A model generated the notes under the pieces. The model did no database searches. It was not told where the DNA came from and worked only from the letters and a program-made list of their open reading frames with translations. Position numbers and translations under genes: made by a program. Below are positions 27,385 through 34,791 of a stretch of DNA of 64,000 nucleotides, one piece after another (position 1 is the stretch's first letter; each line of letters opens with the position of its first letter). Source of the stretch: Eubacterium sp. (lineage in GTDB: Bacteria > Bacillota > Clostridia > Oscillospirales > Acutalibacteraceae); contig JAFSRN010000013.1 in the NCBI GenBank assembly GCA_017446095.1, positions 122,331-186,330 on the forward strand. Reading direction: 5' to 3'.

Positions 27385-27696
27385 ATGAATATTAATGTTA
27401 CAAATGCACCGAAAACCGCAACTTTTCAAATGAGGATTAATCCCGAAGTAAAGAAAGAAGTTGAAAGCATTTATGCAAATTGCGGTATGACTTTAACAGA
27501 CGCATTTAATGCGTTTCTTCAGCAAACGATAAATGTAGGCGGAATGCCGTTTATCGTTAATCAGAACAGTGCTGAAGTATTAAAGCAGCAGGCTATCGCC
27601 TTACTGATGGCAGAACTGAAAGCCGGAGAAGACTCAGTTAAAACGGATGCTGACTGGATTTCCGAAGAAGCAATGCTTTCTGAATTCGGTGAGTAA
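27385..27696 (+). CDS. RelB/DinJ-family antitoxin
   Basis: 103 residues, with TAGGAG eight bases before ATG. The N-terminal ribbon-helix-helix (TATFQMRINPEVKKEVESIYANCGMTLTDAFNAFL) would bind the operon's operator as a dimer; MTLTDAFNAFLQQT is the DinJ-type signature. The variable C-terminus (about 60-103) would wrap the toxin. Followed by the toxin gene after two bases, so the pair is co-translated. Confidence 0.9.
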   Translation: MNINVTNAPKTATFQMRINPEVKKEVESIYANCGMTLTDAFNAFLQQTINVGGMPFIVNQNSAEVLKQQAIALLMAELKAGEDSVKTDADWISEEAMLSEFGE

Positions 27697-27698
27697 TT

Positions 27699-28013
27699 AT
27701 GAAGATAGTTTACTCACCGCAAGCGAGAGAAGACTTAAGAGAAATCAAACAGTATATTTCCGAAGAGCTCGCTAACCCCACAGCTGCCGCGCGTATAACG
27801 AACAAGGTAATTAAAGATTGTTCTAACCTGAAAGGCAATCCTTTACTCGGAGCAGAACTGAAAAACAAGTTTGATGTTGACACGGATATGCGATACCTTA
27901 TCAGTGCAAATTACATAGCGTTCTACCGAATCATAGATAACGATATACGCGTTATACGCATCCGCGACGGCAGAACAAATTATTTGCAACTTCTTTTCAG
28001 AGATTTGCAATAA
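27699..28013 (+). CDS. RelE/ParE-superfamily toxin
   Basis: 104 residues. The fold is readable: N-terminal strand MKIVYSPQAREDL, two helices (LREIKQYISEEL, AAARITNKVIKDC), then PLLGAEL, DMRYLISANYIAFYRI, and the last strand IRVIRIRDGRTNYLQLLF. This resembles the ParE/RelE group with a YLQLLF ending. Whether it cleaves mRNA or inhibits gyrase cannot be told. The gene follows the antitoxin by two bases. Confidence 0.88.
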   Translation: MKIVYSPQAREDLREIKQYISEELANPTAAARITNKVIKDCSNLKGNPLLGAELKNKFDVDTDMRYLISANYIAFYRIIDNDIRVIRIRDGRTNYLQLLFRDLQ

Positions 28014-28173
28014 TTCTCAAACATTGAGGTGCGCTAAACCAACGCATAGTTAAAGACAATTTTAATACTTTATTTATTGTTTTTATAAAGTCTTTTAATA
28101 AGGGTTATAAAACTGTTTTATTTAGTGAAGTAAAAAAGATTTGTTTTACCTTTACACCAAGGTTCTGCGACCA

Positions 28174-28202
28174 TCAGGTTCTAGTGGCAGCAATGCTGTG
28201 TG
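28174..28202 (+). pseudogene. Internal fragment of tRNA-Leu
   Basis: Twenty-nine bases are identical to 17062-17090 of the intact tRNA-Leu (anticodon loop, 3' side of the anticodon stem, and variable arm). The acceptor and T arms are absent, so it cannot be functional. It lies 160 bases after the toxin gene. Downstream, at 28311-28364, there is also a diverged copy of the terminator region that follows the intact tRNA. The rest of the 28014-28421 gap has no gene. Confidence 0.8.
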
Positions 28203-28320
28203 CTTCGCACGTTGCTTTTTCAGGCAAACATCACATCTTTGTGAGTAACACGAACTACATCATTTTTTGCATAGCAAAACACATCATTTCAGCTCTGCCG
28301 ATACATCATTAATAAAAAGC

Positions 28321-28364
28321 AATAAGGCAAATTGGTATATTTACACCAATTTGCCTTGTTTTTC
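28321..28364. terminator. Terminator hairpin related to 17190-17233
   Basis: AATAAGGCAAATTGGT (28321-28336) pairs with ACCAATTTGCCTTGTT (28345-28360), T-run after it. The lead-in AAAAAGC and most of the stem match 17184-17229. It ends the converging lipoprotein gene from the right. Confidence 0.8.
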
Positions 28365-28421
28365 ATTTTTTAAGCATTTTGAGTTTTCACGGAGTTCGGT
28401 CAGCTTTCTCGGAGTTGCTTT

Positions 28422-28913
28422 CTATTTTACAGTAACATCAATATTTCCATTACCAAGTTGTTTTTCTAATAATTCAGCATTATCAATATGACCAATCCTC
28501 GTATATTTATAGTCTGTTTCAAAATCCTTGTAAAAGATAACGACACAGTTATCACCGTAAAGCATAATATCGCCCTTATGAATTGTACCGATATTCTGCG
28601 GATTGCTTGGCAAAGAAGTATCAAGATAATAATACTTTTCATTACCGTGAAGCTCGCTCATAGTCAACGTAACGGGTAGCATATCCGAAAATGCCTTTGC
28701 CGTTTCATTATCCTCTAAAGTCACGGAAAATTCTTCGCCGTTTATGATAACAGTCATACTGCTATTATCCTCCGATGTTGATTGTTCTGTTTCGGTTGTC
28801 TGAACGGTTGGGTTTTCGCTCGTCTTGCTAACAGGCTCATCAACCTCTTTCTTGCAGGAAGAAAAAGTAATAACGGCAGCGATAATCAGCACGCATAGTA
28901 AAAGCTTCTTCAT
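28422..28913 (-). CDS. Lipoprotein with a cyclophilin-like domain
   Basis: 163 residues. The N-terminus is a lipoprotein signal (KKLLLCVLIIAAVITFSSC), with Cys20 as the likely lipidation site. A Thr/Ser/Glu-rich linker follows to about residue 50. The C-terminal domain (EEFSVTLEDNETAKAFSDMLP, MSELHGNEKYYYL, GTIHKGDIMLYGDNCVVIFYKDF, TRIGHID) matches the cyclophilin-like fold family, small beta barrels without proven isomerase activity. Its start overlaps the stop of the hydrolase gene by four bases, so the two are coupled and share the MerR-type promoter. Confidence 0.83.
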   Translation of the reverse strand: MKKLLLCVLIIAAVITFSSCKKEVDEPVSKTSENPTVQTTETEQSTSEDNSSMTVIINGEEFSVTLEDNETAKAFSDMLPVTLTMSELHGNEKYYYLDTSLPSNPQNIGTIHKGDIMLYGDNCVVIFYKDFETDYKYTRIGHIDNAELLEKQLGNGNIDVTVK

Positions 28914-29911
28914 TTAAGGTACTCCCTGTAAAAGCTCTCGATTTTATCAAACGGGATAGCATTGTTGCTGCCGCCGTCGTAAAGGTCTGTATGAACTGCC
29001 CCTTCAATAACAAGCAATTCTTTATTATCAGGATATTTGTTGCCGTTCATCATATTTTCGTATGCATCCTTGCCGAAATAGAAAGAATGCGCTTTATCAC
29101 CGTGCATAATCATTACGGCGCTGCGGATTTCGTTGCTGTACTGCAAAATCGGCTGATTGACAAAGGATTCGCAGCCAACGACATTCCATCCTCCGTTTGA
29201 ATTGAGCGAGCGCGGATGATAGCCTCTGTCGGTTTTGTAGTAATCATAATAATCCTTAACAAAGAATGGCGCGTCCTCGGGAAGCGGGTCAACAACGCCG
29301 CCCGCCAGCTTGTATTCGCCGTTTTTGTAATCCTCAAGGCGTTGAGCGCACAGTACTTTTTTCGCCTCATAACGCTTTTCCTCGCTGTCCTCGCTGTCAA
29401 AATAACCCTTTGCATTGACTCTCGTCATATCGTACATTGTGGAAGCGACGGTTGCCTTAATTCTTGTATCGAGCGAGGCAGCGTTGATTGCCATACCGCC
29501 CCAACCGCAGATACCGAGAATACCGATTTTATCCGCGTCAACCTTTTCGTTAAGCGAAAGGAAGTCAACAGCCGCCATAAAATCCTCCGTGTTAATATCG
29601 GGGGAAGCCATATATCTCGGCTGACCGCCGCTTTCACCCGTGTAGGACGGGTCAAAAGCAATCGTTAAAAAACCGCGCTCTGCAAGCGCTTGCGCATATA
29701 ATCCCGAGCACTGTTCCTTAACCGCACCGAACGGACCGCTGACCGCAATGGCGGGAAGTCTGCCCTCTGCGTCTTTCGGTATATACATATCAGCAGCAAG
29801 AGTAATGCCGTATCTGTTGACGAAGGTTATTTTTGAATGCTCAACTTTATCGCTTTTCGGGAAAGTTTTATCCCACTCATTTACTAAATTCAACTGTTCT
29901 GCTTTCAACAT
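28910..29911 (-). CDS. Alpha/beta hydrolase, dienelactone-hydrolase-like with Cys in the nucleophile elbow
   Basis: 333 residues, no signal peptide. The alpha/beta hydrolase core is visible: oxyanion region AVSGPFGAVKEQ, FDPSYTGESGG, then the nucleophile elbow GILGICGWGGMA, where the usual Ser is Cys as in dienelactone hydrolases, a late acidic/His loop MHGDKAHSF, and the catalytic His in EGAVHTDLYD. The substrate is unknown. It is the first gene after a promoter with a 19-bp spacer controlled by the divergent MerR protein, which suggests a detoxification or electrophile-response role (inference). Confidence 0.85.
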   Translation of the reverse strand: MLKAEQLNLVNEWDKTFPKSDKVEHSKITFVNRYGITLAADMYIPKDAEGRLPAIAVSGPFGAVKEQCSGLYAQALAERGFLTIAFDPSYTGESGGQPRYMASPDINTEDFMAAVDFLSLNEKVDADKIGILGICGWGGMAINAASLDTRIKATVASTMYDMTRVNAKGYFDSEDSEEKRYEAKKVLCAQRLEDYKNGEYKLAGGVVDPLPEDAPFFVKDYYDYYKTDRGYHPRSLNSNGGWNVVGCESFVNQPILQYSNEIRSAVMIMHGDKAHSFYFGKDAYENMMNGNKYPDNKELLVIEGAVHTDLYDGGSNNAIPFDKIESFYREYLK

Positions 29912-29963
29912 AATTAATCTCCTTTTCGGTATTGAAAATGAAATATCTCTGTGCTATAATTGC

Positions 29964-29994
29964 ATTATAATACCTAAACCTGACTTTAGGTCAA
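29964..29994 (-). promoter_or_regulatory. MerR-type promoter with 19-bp spacer and operator dyad
   Basis: Minus strand -35 TTGACC (complement of 29989-29994) and -10 TATAAT (complement of 29964-29969) are 19 bp apart. The spacer holds the dyad ACCTAAA-CCTGAC-TTTAGGT (29972-29991). An overlong spacer with a dyad is the hallmark of promoters untwisted by MerR-family activators; the regulator gene lies divergently, starting at 30020. Confidence 0.9.
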
Positions 29995-30019
29995 GCATTT
30001 TTTTGAAAAGAGGGAAAAT

Positions 30020-30457
30020 ATGTATACAATTGGTCAGATTTCGGAGATGTTTAACCTTCCTATTTCTACACTTAGATACTACGACAAGGAAGGACTGTTC
30101 CCGCAAATGCAGCGTCAATCGGGTATTCGCAAATTCAGCGAAAATGAGGTTGAGGCACTCCGCGTAATTGAATGTCTGAAAGCAAGCGGACTTGAAATCA
30201 AGGATATCAAACAGTTTATGGATTGGGCAATGCAGGGCGCAGAAACCTATGAAAAACGCAGGGAGCTTTTTGAAGCAAGGCGCGAAGTAATTGAAGCTGA
30301 AATTGCTAACCTTCAAAAAATGCTCGATATGGTTAAGTTCAAATGCTGGTACTATGAAACAGCAATCAAAGACGGAAATGAAGACGGCATCAGCGCAATG
30401 CTGCCCGACAAATTACCGAAGGATATACAAGAGCTTTACGATAATGCGCACTCATAA
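30020..30457 (+). CDS. MerR-family transcriptional regulator
   Basis: 145 residues; GAGGG precedes ATG. The winged helix is at 1-70 (YTIGQISEMFNLPISTLRYYDKEGLFP, then SGIRKFSENEVEAL), followed by a coiled coil dimerisation helix (about 80-118). It resembles the AdhR/NmlR branch, which respond to aldehydes or oxidants, but there is only one Cys (FKCWYYE, about residue 112) as a possible sensor. Its operator is in the divergent promoter region, so it probably activates the hydrolase-lipoprotein pair. Confidence 0.9.
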   Translation: MYTIGQISEMFNLPISTLRYYDKEGLFPQMQRQSGIRKFSENEVEALRVIECLKASGLEIKDIKQFMDWAMQGAETYEKRRELFEARREVIEAEIANLQKMLDMVKFKCWYYETAIKDGNEDGISAMLPDKLPKDIQELYDNAHS

Positions 30458-30461
30458 AAAA

Positions 30462-30495
30462 AGCGAGACAGGATTAAAAACGCCTCGCTGTTTTT
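30462..30495. terminator. Terminator between the MerR gene and the permease-HD-GYP gene
   Basis: AGCGAG (30462-30467) pairs with CTCGCT (30484-30489), flanked by A-run and T-run, so it can serve both converging genes. The loop is long (16 bases). Confidence 0.65.
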
Positions 30496-30505
30496 GTTAT
30501 TCTAT

Positions 30506-32875
30506 TTAGCTTTCGGAATAGTATTGCTCGATTTGGGGGCGAGCGCGTTCAAAGAACACCAGCAGGCGGCTGTCAAACTGTGTGCCGTCGCCTTCCATAA
30601 TGATTCTGTTAGCGTCCTCAAACGACATACCGTCCTTGTACACACGCTTGGAAACAAGCGCGTCGTAAACATCGGCAATTGCCATAATACGGGCCTCAAG
30701 CGGTATTTCCTCGCCCTTTAACTGTTCGGGGTAACCCGAGCCGTCGTAACGCTCGTGGTGGTAGTGGGCAATGTTTATTGCGATTTGCTTAAACTGCTCG
30801 TTGTCAACGCTCTCCACAATCTGCTCAAGGATCCGCGCGCCCTCGGTTGTGTGAGTTTTCATGATTTCAAGCTCTTCGGGCGTGAACCTGCCAGGCTTGC
30901 GCAGAATGGCGTCGTCAACCGCGATTTTGCCGATATCGTGCATCGGCGCGGCGGCGATAATGCAGCTGCAGAATTCATCATCAATATCGGGGTCGCCGTC
31001 CTTTTGCATCTCTTCCACGAGTATCTTAACAACGTTGCTCGTTCGCTTGATGTGACCGCCGGTGGAGTTATCTCTGCTTTCAATCATAGCGAGCATACCC
31101 ACAACAAAGTTCTGCTGCAAATCCGCGATGTGCTGATTCTTAATCTCAACGTCGTTTTTCAGCGCGGTTTCGTATTTCTTCATTGAGAAGTAGTTGCTTA
31201 AGAAACCGCCGAGTGAAACGGCAAATAGCACCAGCAGCACTATAAAGCTGGCGGTGTCCGACTTATCCATGCGGTTGATTAACACGCTCAGGTAATCGCT
31301 TTCGCTCATAGCGAGGATATCGGGGGCAGCCGTGCCGTTATAGTACGCGGAAAAATCATTCAACGCCTGCAGCGCAGATTCCTGCTGCATCTTATCCATC
31401 CAGACAATTCCCAAAAGAATAATCAGCGAAATCAGTACAATCCATACTATGATTGCTTTACCGAAATGCCGTGCCTTGTCCCTGCGGATAATCTGGTGGA
31501 AGTAAATCATTCCGAATACAGACCAGATGATAAACAGCAGATATGTTGCAGAGCTTAACGAATCCGTGCGCAGTACGGGAAGAATCATCAGCGCGCCGAA
31601 TATAATCATGATAATCAGCACAATGTGACCCGAAGCGGAATACAGCTTGTTTTTGTCTTGCTTTGCACATTTAATGCTTGCAGCGGCAACAAAGCCGTAT
31701 AGCAGGGTGGCAATAATCGTTGTAACGTCAACTATCCAGCCGATTGTTGTGCGCCCGAGGAATATAACAGGAATTAAAATTGCGCCGACAAACAGAATTG
31801 CGTTTGCCGGAATTTCTTTTTTATTCAGCCTGGTGATTTTTTGTGGGAGTATGGAATCCTTGCCGATAACGTGAATCATACGGCAGAGCGCCCACAGGTT
31901 TGCAATCAGGCTTGTTGCAATAAGCGCAAACAGCGAACAGAAGAGAATGGTTGTTCCCATATCGCCCAGATAGTAGCCCGCAGCGTAAAAGGCAGGCACT
32001 GCTTTTAAGCCTGAAAGATTACCTAAATCGTTGATGTATTCAACCCAGTTGCTGTATTCCGGCGGAAATGCCGTAACGGAAAGCAGGGTGATAAATACAT
32101 ACAGCGCCGTTGTGATGACGATAGAAGTTGCCAGCACCCTGAAAACACGCTTTTTGGGGAAGTTATACTCGGTTGACGAGTGCGTAACACTTTCAAAACC
32201 AATGAACGCCCACGGCGAAATAGTTGCTATTCCGGCAATCTGCGCAAGGGGCATACCGTCGGGTGCAAAGCCGGGCTCAAACCCTGCGTTGCCTGATAAA
32301 TAGTGCACCAAGCCAACGATAAAGCAGGCTGTTATTCCCACTACGAATAGGGCAACCAGACCTACCATTACCTTTGCTACAACCTTTTTGCTGTTAACAA
32401 GCACCAATACCGTAATTAAGATAGCAGCTGCTGTCAGCAGTACTTCGCCGGCATAAATCTCGTAGCCGAAAATCGTGTAAAGATAGCCGAAGCGGAACAC
32501 GTTGCCGAAAATGTACCTTGCAAAAAGGGGAACTGCCGACGCGTTTGCCCAGAACATTGAAACGTAGAGCAAAAATACAAACCAGGAAACGAGGAAGGCG
32601 CGGTCGTACCCGAATATTGTTTTGGTAAAGAAGTACACGCCTGTTCCCTCGGGATACCGATTTGCGAGGTAGTGATAGTTCAGGCAGACCAGCAGCATAA
32701 TTGCGCCGCCGATTACAAGCCCGAGTACGCTGCCGAGCGGACCTGCTTGCTTTAGATATGTGTTGCTCGTTACAATGAGCGAGCCCCATCCGATGCTTGT
32801 GCCGATGGCGAATGCCAGAACGGTAAGCGGGGACATAAACGGTTTCATTTTTTGTACTGATGAATCAGATTGCAT
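30506..32875 (-). CDS. Amino-acid-permease-like protein fused to an HD-GYP c-di-GMP phosphodiesterase
   Basis: 789 residues. Residues about 10-470 are an APC-superfamily permease: the first helix has FAIGTSIGWGSLIVT, and about twelve helices follow, including the ISPWAFIGFESVTH region. One more membrane helix (about 545-570) and a short coiled coil lead to a complete HD-GYP domain (about 590-780): HDIGKIAVDDAIL, and HHERYDGSGYPEQLKGEEIP, with the downstream ADVYDAL. All metal-ligand motifs are present, so c-di-GMP hydrolysis is predicted. Known family members are either transporters or phosphodiesterases, so here the permease is probably a transporter-sensor. It is the last gene of a minus-strand run with 32902 and 34237. 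Confidence 0.9.
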   Translation of the reverse strand: MQSDSSVQKMKPFMSPLTVLAFAIGTSIGWGSLIVTSNTYLKQAGPLGSVLGLVIGGAIMLLVCLNYHYLANRYPEGTGVYFFTKTIFGYDRAFLVSWFVFLLYVSMFWANASAVPLFARYIFGNVFRFGYLYTIFGYEIYAGEVLLTAAAILITVLVLVNSKKVVAKVMVGLVALFVVGITACFIVGLVHYLSGNAGFEPGFAPDGMPLAQIAGIATISPWAFIGFESVTHSSTEYNFPKKRVFRVLATSIVITTALYVFITLLSVTAFPPEYSNWVEYINDLGNLSGLKAVPAFYAAGYYLGDMGTTILFCSLFALIATSLIANLWALCRMIHVIGKDSILPQKITRLNKKEIPANAILFVGAILIPVIFLGRTTIGWIVDVTTIIATLLYGFVAAASIKCAKQDKNKLYSASGHIVLIIMIIFGALMILPVLRTDSLSSATYLLFIIWSVFGMIYFHQIIRRDKARHFGKAIIVWIVLISLIILLGIVWMDKMQQESALQALNDFSAYYNGTAAPDILAMSESDYLSVLINRMDKSDTASFIVLLVLFAVSLGGFLSNYFSMKKYETALKNDVEIKNQHIADLQQNFVVGMLAMIESRDNSTGGHIKRTSNVVKILVEEMQKDGDPDIDDEFCSCIIAAAPMHDIGKIAVDDAILRKPGRFTPEELEIMKTHTTEGARILEQIVESVDNEQFKQIAINIAHYHHERYDGSGYPEQLKGEEIPLEARIMAIADVYDALVSKRVYKDGMSFEDANRIIMEGDGTQFDSRLLVFFERARPQIEQYYSES

Positions 32876-32901
32876 TAGTTTTCACCACTTGTAAAACAAT
32901 A

Positions 32902-34230
32902 TTATTCCTGATTTTTGTGGATGTTTGAGATATCCTCTGTAGTTCCGCCGCCGGTGTCGTCAGGTGCGCGGAATTCGCCTTTTTCGGCAAGTCGCAGAAA
33001 GGCGTCTACTACGTCGGGCGTGAGTTGAGTGCCCGAAGCATTTCTGATAATATCGATTGCCTTATCGTAGTTCATGCGATCTCTGTATGGTCTGTCGGAA
33101 TACATCGCGTCAAAGGTATCTGCAACAGCGATAATCTGCGCCACGCGCGGAATTTCTTCGCCCTTGAGTCCTTTGGGGTATCCCTTGCCGTCGGGGCGTT
33201 CGTGGTGCGATTCTGCACCAACGATAATATCCGGCATAAGGCTGATGCTGCCCAGCACGTCTGCGCCTCTTACGGTGTGGGATTTAATGGTGTCGAATTC
33301 CTCGTCCGTGAGTTTGCCGGGTTTGTTGAGCACCTGGTCGGGAATGCTGACCTTGCCGATATCGTGCATAAGCGCGATGTTGTAGTACTGCTCAACGGTG
33401 TCCTCGTTGTAGCCGAGTTCCTTGGCGAGCATTGCGGTGTATTTTGCAACGCGCGAGGAGTGACCCTGCGTGTACGAGTCCTTCATATCGATTACCTTTG
33501 CAAAGGATTCAATAATCTCCCTGATAAGCTGCTTATCGCGCTGCTGCTGCTCGCGAAGTTTGTCAAGCTCCGCCGCCCTGTTGGTGTTGATGTGCATTTT
33601 AAGCCCGATAAATACGCACGCAATCAGGAACACAGCGGCTATCGATACAATCAGTAGCACGTAGTTGCGCGTGTATTCGCGGATTTCGTCCATTGAGATG
33701 TCTGCGCCTGCATATGCAACGCACTTGCCGTTTGAGTCGAGTATCGGCTGATACGTTGTAAGCAGCCAGCCGAACGAGTCGTCGCTCTCGAGCATATCGA
33801 TTCCCTTGCCTTCGAGCAGCGACGGAACGTAGGGCAAAAATGTTTCGTCGAACTCCTGCAGGTCTGCAAGCGAGCCCGGTTCCTCGGTGTCGGTATCAAA
33901 CACAACGTGGCAGCCGTCCTCCCGAATCTGGTATACATACAGATATTTCAGATACGGCGTGTTGTCGCGTATGTCGCTTAATGTTTCAAAAGTATTTTCA
34001 TATTCTTCATCTTTGCCGTTTTCAAGCCAGTCGTTAATACGGTCGGCGTTAATCGCATTTGCAGCAAGCTTGGCTGCTCCTACAACCGATTGCTCACGGT
34101 CCTTGCGGATTTGCGAGCTTAAAACGCTGACGCCTGTAACGGTAATAGCCGTTGCCATAATCACCGCCAGAGCAATCCAAACAATAATCAGCATGATCTG
34201 ACGGCTGATACGTTTCTTTTCTTTTTCCAT
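32902..34230 (-). CDS. Membrane sensor with HD-GYP c-di-GMP phosphodiesterase domain
   Basis: 442 residues. TM1 (about 12-35), an extracytoplasmic sensor domain of about 150 residues (PYLKYLYVYQIREDG, FGWLLTTYQPILDSNGKCVAYAGADIS; Cache/PAS-like), TM2 (VLLIVSIAAVFLIACVFIGL), a short coiled coil, then HD-GYP (about 240-415): ALMHDIGKVSIPDQVLNKPG and SHHERPDGKGYPKGLKGEEIP. Motifs are canonical, so the enzyme should be active. It lies 26 bases upstream of the permease-HD-GYP gene and six bases after the permease-GGDEF remnant. Confidence 0.9.
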   Translation of the reverse strand: MEKEKKRISRQIMLIIVWIALAVIMATAITVTGVSVLSSQIRKDREQSVVGAAKLAANAINADRINDWLENGKDEEYENTFETLSDIRDNTPYLKYLYVYQIREDGCHVVFDTDTEEPGSLADLQEFDETFLPYVPSLLEGKGIDMLESDDSFGWLLTTYQPILDSNGKCVAYAGADISMDEIREYTRNYVLLIVSIAAVFLIACVFIGLKMHINTNRAAELDKLREQQQRDKQLIREIIESFAKVIDMKDSYTQGHSSRVAKYTAMLAKELGYNEDTVEQYYNIALMHDIGKVSIPDQVLNKPGKLTDEEFDTIKSHTVRGADVLGSISLMPDIIVGAESHHERPDGKGYPKGLKGEEIPRVAQIIAVADTFDAMYSDRPYRDRMNYDKAIDIIRNASGTQLTPDVVDAFLRLAEKGEFRAPDDTGGGTTEDISNIHKNQE

Positions 34231-34236
34231 AGTAAT

Positions 34237-34719
34237 CTATCCGTTTTTAAGTGTGTTTTTGTTATCGTACATATTCTGGTCTGCGCGTTCAAATACAGGT
34301 GCCACGCAGGGCTCGTTATCATACTTTGCCATACCGCAGGCGATAACTATACCGCCTGAAGCATCAGCCGCGGCGTTGTGCTCGCTTACCGTTTTGATAA
34401 GCTCGTCAATGCGCTCGTAATCCTCGCTTTGCGAGATAACGGCAAATTCGTTGCCGCCAACGCGCTTTTCAAATGTGTAGATACCGCCTGCGTCGGGCGA
34501 TTTGTTAATCATATAAAACAGGTTTTTGGTGATAACAAGTATAACTGCCATACCGATAAGCAACCCGAATACGGTGCCTAAAATACCTGCTTTTTGTAAA
34601 TATGCGCTGCAGGTTACGATAAACGAACCCCAGCCAATGCTTGTTCCTATTGAAAACGCCCAAATGCCAAACGGGGTAAAGTTGGACCGCAGGGTGCCTT
34701 GGGTATTATCATTTAGCAA
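34237..34719 (-). pseudogene. Deletion remnant of a permease-GGDEF fusion
   Basis: 160 residues. Residues about 10-85 match the start of the neighbouring permease-HD-GYP protein (FSIGTSIGWGSFIVTCSAYL; about 60 percent alike by eye), covering the first two helices. At about residue 85 the sequence jumps to the second half of a GGDEF domain (FEKRVGGNEFAVIS ... GGIVIACGMAKYD ... VFERADQNMYDNK). Helices 3-12 and the first half of GGDEF are missing, so neither part can work. The only in-frame start is a TTG without a ribosome site. An in-frame deletion of an ancestral full-length gene explains this best. Confidence 0.8.
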
Positions 34720-34791
34720 CTGTGTTGAATTGCCGGTTTTGCTAAATTTAATATTTTACAGTCCTTCGCCGAGATAAAATGCTGTGATTAT

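Noticed and set aside
27385-28013. Tyrosine recombinase attachment site next to the toxin-antitoxin pair
   Set aside because: The tRNA fragment at 28174 lacks the tRNA 3' end normally used as attachment site, and no integrase is encoded nearby.
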